Positions 59,963-64,000 of a DNA stretch of 64,000 nucleotides are shown piece by piece. The notes below the pieces were generated by a model. That model ran no database searches, was not told where the DNA came from, and was given only the letters and a program-made list of their open reading frames with translations. The stretch lies in contig VRVR01000057.1 in NCBI GenBank assembly GCA_009859145.1, forward strand, positions 116,259 through 180,258, written 5' to 3'. The position numbers and the translations under genes were made by a program. Source of the stretch: Andalucia godoyi. Lineage: Eukaryota; Discoba; Jakobea; Jakobida; Andaluciidae. The first letter of the stretch is position 1, and each line of letters opens with the position of its first letter.

Positions 59963-60577
59963 CTACTGCTTGCCAATGGCAGTGCCGTTGTTATTATTGT
60001 TGATCATTCGCTGCAGGACAAAGAGCTCTTGTCGATGCTTCATTCGCTCCGACTCTACTTCCCCCAAAGACCTTCTCTGTAAATCCGCATATTGCTTCCT
60101 CAGTTTCTCGTTCATTCCTTTGGCCTCTTCGAGCTCCCTCTTGAGCATTTCGATCGTCTGCGACTGGTTCGACGCGGACACTTCCTGGTCTCTCACCACT
60201 CGCAAAGTGCGTTCAAAGATATCTCGGTCTCTTCGAATCTGCTCTTCCAATTCGCGAATCCGCTTGTCTCGGTCCTCCACTTGCGTGCGCAGTCTGCGGA
60301 GCCCTTCTTCGTACAGATCCCGTTGGTCAGCCTCAATGGACTTGCGGAGCGCAAGGCTTTGCTGCGCCTCCAGCTGCCGAGTCTGCACTTTCTGCTGAAG
60401 ATCGCTCTGCTGCGACAGTGCTTCACGCTGCACTTGCAGCTGCCGAGTTAGACTCTCGACTTTCAGCTGCGACGCCGCGAGTCGTTGACGATACAGCGCC
60501 ACCAGGTCCGATGTCTGATCCAGAATCAAGCCCGATGAATCATCATGATGTCCAACCACCACGTTGCTCGCGCTCAT
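59963..60577 (-). CDS. Coiled-coil protein, unknown
   Basis: The product has 204 residues from the ATG at 60577 (four codons inside a TTG-initiated frame). Apart from a short N-terminus (MSASNVVVGHHDDS) and an Asn-run tail, it is a continuous heptad-rich coiled coil of about 160 residues, with many Gln, Arg, Glu and Leu (for example QVEDRDKRIRELEEQIRRDR). It has no membrane segment or enzymatic domain and is likely a structural or tethering protein. Confidence 0.8.
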   Translation of the reverse strand: MSASNVVVGHHDDSSGLILDQTSDLVALYRQRLAASQLKVESLTRQLQVQREALSQQSDLQQKVQTRQLEAQQSLALRKSIEADQRDLYEEGLRRLRTQVEDRDKRIRELEEQIRRDRDIFERTLRVVRDQEVSASNQSQTIEMLKRELEEAKGMNEKLRKQYADLQRRSLGEVESERMKHRQELFVLQRMINNNNNGTAIGKQ

Positions 60578-61193
60578 CGAGTCAATCAATCAACCAACCA
60601 AACACTCTCGCTCGTATGCAATCACACAGTATCCACCGATATGCGGAATGTTGAAAAAAGGTGTTTGGTGTTTGGTGGGGGCAGGGTGACAGTAATCACG
60701 GAGCGTCTGCCAGAGGTCGGCGTTTGTCGACTGCGACGAAACGGACGCTGCCTGACTGGTTCTAGCGGTGGAGTAACGCTGAATTGTACAGCCGTTAACA
60801 TTGGCATGAATTTTTCGACCTGCCGTTAACGGCAGTCAGCCTCACGGAATTATTTTGCGTAGGCTGCTTCTGAAATAACAGAATTCCTTGATTATATACA
60901 TTAATAGCGACGTTGTTGTAAGCCCCAGTAATAACGGAGGCCGTTTGAAGGGTTAACGCACCGTCTCGCTGGAAAAGTCGGACGTTAGGTTAACGTGCGT
61001 TACGTTAGCCCCATGACTAACTGGTTCCCCCAGCCGCCTTTTTTGGCAGTCCTGGCCCACCCAGGATTGGACCTTGTTGTGGACCTTGTTGTGGACCTTG
61101 TTGTTTGCGTTTCATTGTTCCCGACTTCTGCATGCTAACGGTCACATCTCAGGTTTTTTGTGCCGTTACTGTCGTCTCCGTTTTCAGCTGCTC
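60578..61193. promoter_or_regulatory. Divergent intergenic region with GTTAAC palindromes
   Basis: Between the coiled-coil gene and the PSI-repeat secreted protein gene. It holds a perfect 16-base palindrome CTGCCGTTAACGGCAG at 60820-60835 and several other GTTAAC occurrences (near 60793, 60953 and 60991, the last followed by GTGCGTTACGTTAG). A 12-base unit TGGACCTTGTTG is repeated three times at about 61068-61104. The clustering suggests binding sites for a dimeric regulator. This is inference only. Confidence 0.35.
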
Positions 61194-62423
61194 ATGACCC
61201 GACCGACTATATTTGTGCGCTTGTGGGTGCTTGCGGTTGCTGTTGCCGTGGGTCTTGCATCGGTGACCGACACTGTGGAGGCGGGCCCAGCTTGTACTGC
61301 GTACACCTCGACCCGCTCGTGCATCGCGAATGGCTGCGGCTGGTGCCTCCAGTCCAACCAGTGTCTTGACAAGGCCAATTCTGCCTCCTGCTCATGCTCT
61401 GGGGCGTGTGCCAACTGTTTCCGAACCTTCAATGTGGCCGATGGTGGATCCTGTCCCGGATACACCTCGTGCCAGCAGTGCACGTCGGATCCTGCATGTG
61501 GCTGGAACGTGTACTCCATGTCTTGCGTGTATGGGGATCGTCTTGGTGCCTGTTTCAGCTCGCAGAACAGCCAGTGTTCCGGGAGTGCGAATCTCAACCA
61601 AACCTTTTACTGGCAGTACGGCGACTCTGTTCAGTGCCCGGTTCAGTATTCGTCCTGTGGACAATATCTTGACTGCCAGGCATGCACGTCTGATGGCGCA
61701 TGCGGGTGGAACACATACTTGAATCTGTGCACCGAGGGAAACTCGTATGGCGCGTGCTGGAGCAGCCATGACAGCTCCTGCAGCGGAACTGCAGCTGCAC
61801 AGAAGCAGTCTTACTGGCAATACGGATCCAATGCACGATGCCCTGCGAAACATTCTTCCTGCCAGCAGTACCATGACTGCCAGCTGTGCACCTCTGATCC
61901 TGCGTGTGGGTGGAATGTGTACCTCAAGACATGTGTTGACGGTAATTCGGTTGGTGCGTGTGAATCGAGCCAGGATTCGTCGTGCAGTGGTTCGGCAGCC
62001 GCAGACCGTTCGTTCTATTGGCAGTATGGGACTTCTGCAGTGTGTCCTCAGGACCATTCCAACTGTTATCGCTTTGCAGATTGTGCGACATGCACTTCGG
62101 ACAAAGCATGCGGCTGGAATACGTACCTGCAGCTTTGTACACCCGGAAACCAAATAGGGTCTTGCTTCTCATCCGAGGACTCGCAATGTTCCGGTGCGGC
62201 ATCGAAGGAACAAAAGTCGTACTGGCAGCATGGATCCTCTGCCATTTGTCCCGCAAACTCGGGCAGATGTGCAGATCATTTCGATTGTGCGTCTTGCGTT
62301 TCCGACAAGGCTTGTGGTTGGAACGGAGCCCAGTGTGTGGAGGGCAACCAGTACGGCACCTGCCAAAGTAGCCAGGCCGGAAAGACGTGGAGCTATGGCT
62401 CGTGCGCAAGCGGAGCCGCATGA
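61194..62423 (+). CDS. Secreted protein with six PSI-like Cys-rich repeats
   Basis: The product has 409 residues from the ATG at 61194. A signal peptide (VRLWVLAVAVAVGLASV, cleaved near EAG) is followed by a degenerate first module (CTAYTSTRSCIANGCGWC) and five tandem modules of about 65 residues. Each opens with a plexin-semaphorin-integrin core of the type C..Y.DCQ.CTSDPACGWN, then a second part GxCxSSxxSxCSGxA and an aromatic SYWQYG segment. No transmembrane anchor was seen at the C-terminus. It is likely extracellular and disulfide-rich, possibly adhesive or wall-associated. The high similarity between modules indicates recent tandem duplication. Confidence 0.85.
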   Translation: MTRPTIFVRLWVLAVAVAVGLASVTDTVEAGPACTAYTSTRSCIANGCGWCLQSNQCLDKANSASCSCSGACANCFRTFNVADGGSCPGYTSCQQCTSDPACGWNVYSMSCVYGDRLGACFSSQNSQCSGSANLNQTFYWQYGDSVQCPVQYSSCGQYLDCQACTSDGACGWNTYLNLCTEGNSYGACWSSHDSSCSGTAAAQKQSYWQYGSNARCPAKHSSCQQYHDCQLCTSDPACGWNVYLKTCVDGNSVGACESSQDSSCSGSAAADRSFYWQYGTSAVCPQDHSNCYRFADCATCTSDKACGWNTYLQLCTPGNQIGSCFSSEDSQCSGAASKEQKSYWQHGSSAICPANSGRCADHFDCASCVSDKACGWNGAQCVEGNQYGTCQSSQAGKTWSYGSCASGAA

Positions 62424-63472
62424 ATAATTACCTTTGTACACTGTAAACTGCGAGAGTGTGTCACTGAATCCAAACTACAAACTTGCGCTACTCGCGACAT
62501 CCGCTGGAACGACTGTGCTTCTACTGATCATTGTGATCTCAGCAGTTTTGAATTGCATATTTCTTGCACATTCTGAAAGTGGATGGCACAGCCGTCGCAA
62601 ATCTGCACTTCCATCACAATTTCGTTCTCGTAGTTTCTCTCTCTCTCTTTCTCCCTCTTTCGCGCGTTCCGATGCACGGTTTAACAAGTGTTGGATGCGC
62701 GCACGCCCGTTTCAGCAGGAGCGTTGGAGCACTCCTCAGCCAGAAAAAGCGTCCTGTATGCAGCTCCGCTTCTGATCCCACAGCAACCCGTAATATAGTG
62801 CTCACCAAAGCAAAGCAAAGCAAAGTTCGCTTTCTGCAACGCACGGCCCCATCGCATTTTAGGAGCTGCGGATATGCCGGAATGGACCCGGAGTAGTGAA
62901 TGCAGCAACCGGTTGTTCATTCCCCAGACTGAGACGAATCGTCATCAGCCCAAGCATGGGAGAAAATAGCATAAAGTCAGCGTCCTCATGCCGATTGCAG
63001 CGATACACGAGGGAAGCACCACTGGACATCCCCATTGCACCGCATCCGTGACGCGGTCGTCTCGTTTCCATGAGAATCGCACAGTGTCTCTCGAGGCAGC
63101 CGGATGCTTCCTCAGAGTTCCATGCAGATCAGATTTCAGAGTGCTCTTCTACATCCTCGACAGCCGACTGAATCGACAGCGACTGACCGTGCCCACTGAG
63201 CCCAGCCGAACAGGATGCAGGGAGTGGTGGCAGGAGGGGTTTCTTTTGTCGCTGCCGGCAGCTCCTTTGACCGTCCGCTCCCCCACCGACGCGTGGCGAT
63301 GTCTCTGGCGACAGACATGGCGGTGATGGCACACAGTGTCGCAGATACCGTGCGTGTCTCTGGTAAGAAGAGCGTGCCCTGTCTTCAGTTCTCGATGCTC
63401 GTGCAGTGTCAGCGGAAAACAATGGTGTTTTACGTGTTCTTCATGATCCGTCGGCGACTGCGACGAACCCCT
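62424..63472. other. Intergenic, nothing supported
   Basis: Roughly 1 kb between convergent genes. Frames on both strands are under 130 codons and overlap each other. A CT-rich patch at 62636-62660 and an AAAGC array (62809-62826) are the only features noticed. Confidence 0.45.
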
Positions 63473-63982
63473 TCAGTGGCACTTCCCGGACACGGAGCAG
63501 CGACACTTGCCATCGCATTCCGTGCAGCAGTACTCCAGTCCGTGGCAGCAGTCTCCGTCAAGACAGCAGTCCGGATCAGAATACGGGAAGGCGGCTGAAC
63601 GGCAGAAGGCGTCTGCTGCATCCAGGTCCTCTTTCGCAAAAGAAACGTCCCATGAAGAAAAGTCCTTTCCACGGGAAATGCGAACGGCCGCTCGGGCCGC
63701 ACATTCGAGGTCGAATGCACACTCGTCAGACACCTGCGCATGGCCCGCAGTCTTGGAGCTCAAAAGAAAGACTCCGCGGAGAGCATGTCCGTCGGGTGCA
63801 GGGTGCGATGACTGCGGTGGTGCGTCGCCGTGCAGGTTGCCAAGCAGCACTGCATGTTTGCAGCCAGCCGCATACCCCCCGGCCCGCTTCCAGGCCTTTG
63901 CGACATCAGACACGGAGGCCGCCGAGATAATTCCGACAATGCTACACAGCAGCAGCATTTGCACCGCAACGCTTGGCCTCAT
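63473..63982 (-). CDS. Secreted Cys-rich protein
   Basis: The product has 169 residues with an ATG at 63982. A signal peptide (VAVQMLLLCSIVGIISAAS) precedes a mature protein whose last 45 residues hold 12 cysteines in pairs (DCCLDGDCCHGLEYCCTECDGKCRC), resembling small knottin-like or granulin-like disulfide domains without an exact match. The middle part has CAFDLECAARA. The function is not known. Like the PSI-repeat protein nearby, it is predicted to be extracellular. Confidence 0.7.
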   Translation of the reverse strand: MRPSVAVQMLLLCSIVGIISAASVSDVAKAWKRAGGYAAGCKHAVLLGNLHGDAPPQSSHPAPDGHALRGVFLLSSKTAGHAQVSDECAFDLECAARAAVRISRGKDFSSWDVSFAKEDLDAADAFCRSAAFPYSDPDCCLDGDCCHGLEYCCTECDGKCRCSVSGKCH

Positions 63983-64000
63983 TCTTGGCTTTTCGAAAGC

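Overview
This is nuclear DNA of an intron-poor eukaryote. The genes are monocistronic on both strands, nearly all are single uninterrupted reading frames, and only one convincing spliceosomal intron was found (50553-50726). Typical eukaryotic proteins are present: Mo25, NSF/Sec18, a Sec14-type lipid carrier, an ABCD half-transporter, a Y-family DNA polymerase, Mpv17, RasGEF, MINDY and Pth2. A CFAP97D-type ciliary protein points to a flagellated cell. Hybrid histidine kinase, a fungal-type Zn2Cys6 regulator and RasGEF together suggest a free-living protist or an early-branching fungal relative. I cannot name the lineage from sequence alone.

Layout. 1-8.1 kb: the 5' end of a small membrane protein gene, then a 2356-residue megasynthase (acyl-AMP ligase, ACP, KS, AT, ACP, PLP-dependent oxoamine synthase, PH). 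8.2-18 kb: Mo25, a Cys-rich protein, an ABCD transporter, a glutathione transferase and a Zn2Cys6 regulator. 18-26 kb: a membrane-anchored alpha/beta hydrolase, a decayed WD40 gene and a very large hybrid histidine kinase. 26-35.7 kb: Sec14-like, a small membrane protein, a pol eta-like polymerase, a sterol-desaturase-family enzyme, a Cys-rich secreted protein, CFAP97D-like and a polytopic membrane protein. 35.8-47.4 kb: RasGEF, a small tail-anchored protein, Mpv17, a degenerate Ras-like GTPase, NSF, a repeat-bearing unknown protein and an ankyrin protein. 47.4-64 kb: a large helical-repeat-like protein, a LisH-TBCC-MINDY fusion, a secreted PIG-L deacetylase, a bacterial-type N6-adenine DNA methyltransferase, Pth2, a coiled-coil protein and two Cys-rich secreted proteins.

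A dispersed repeat family runs through the window in five copies (21145, 32827, about 46000, 54030 and 43363). All share a terminal motif built around TACATTGTACA. One copy still encodes a TnpB/Fanzor-type zinc ribbon (TSKTCGRCG ... CPAC ... DRD), so the family looks like debris of a Fanzor-type element. The three copies that retain this region share the same one-base frameshift. The copies are mosaic, and some appear to have altered neighbouring genes: one supplies the start codon of a secreted protein, another lies beyond the missing 5' end of the WD40 pseudogene, and a third abuts the methyltransferase gene.

The strongest leads are the acyl-ligase/PKS/oxoamine-synthase/PH megasynthase, the Fanzor-derived repeat family and the prokaryote-like adenine methyltransferase. 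The genes do not form one pathway. The window reads as an ordinary protist chromosome with a few acquired or lineage-specific genes. Purine/pyrimidine microsatellites are common at gene edges.
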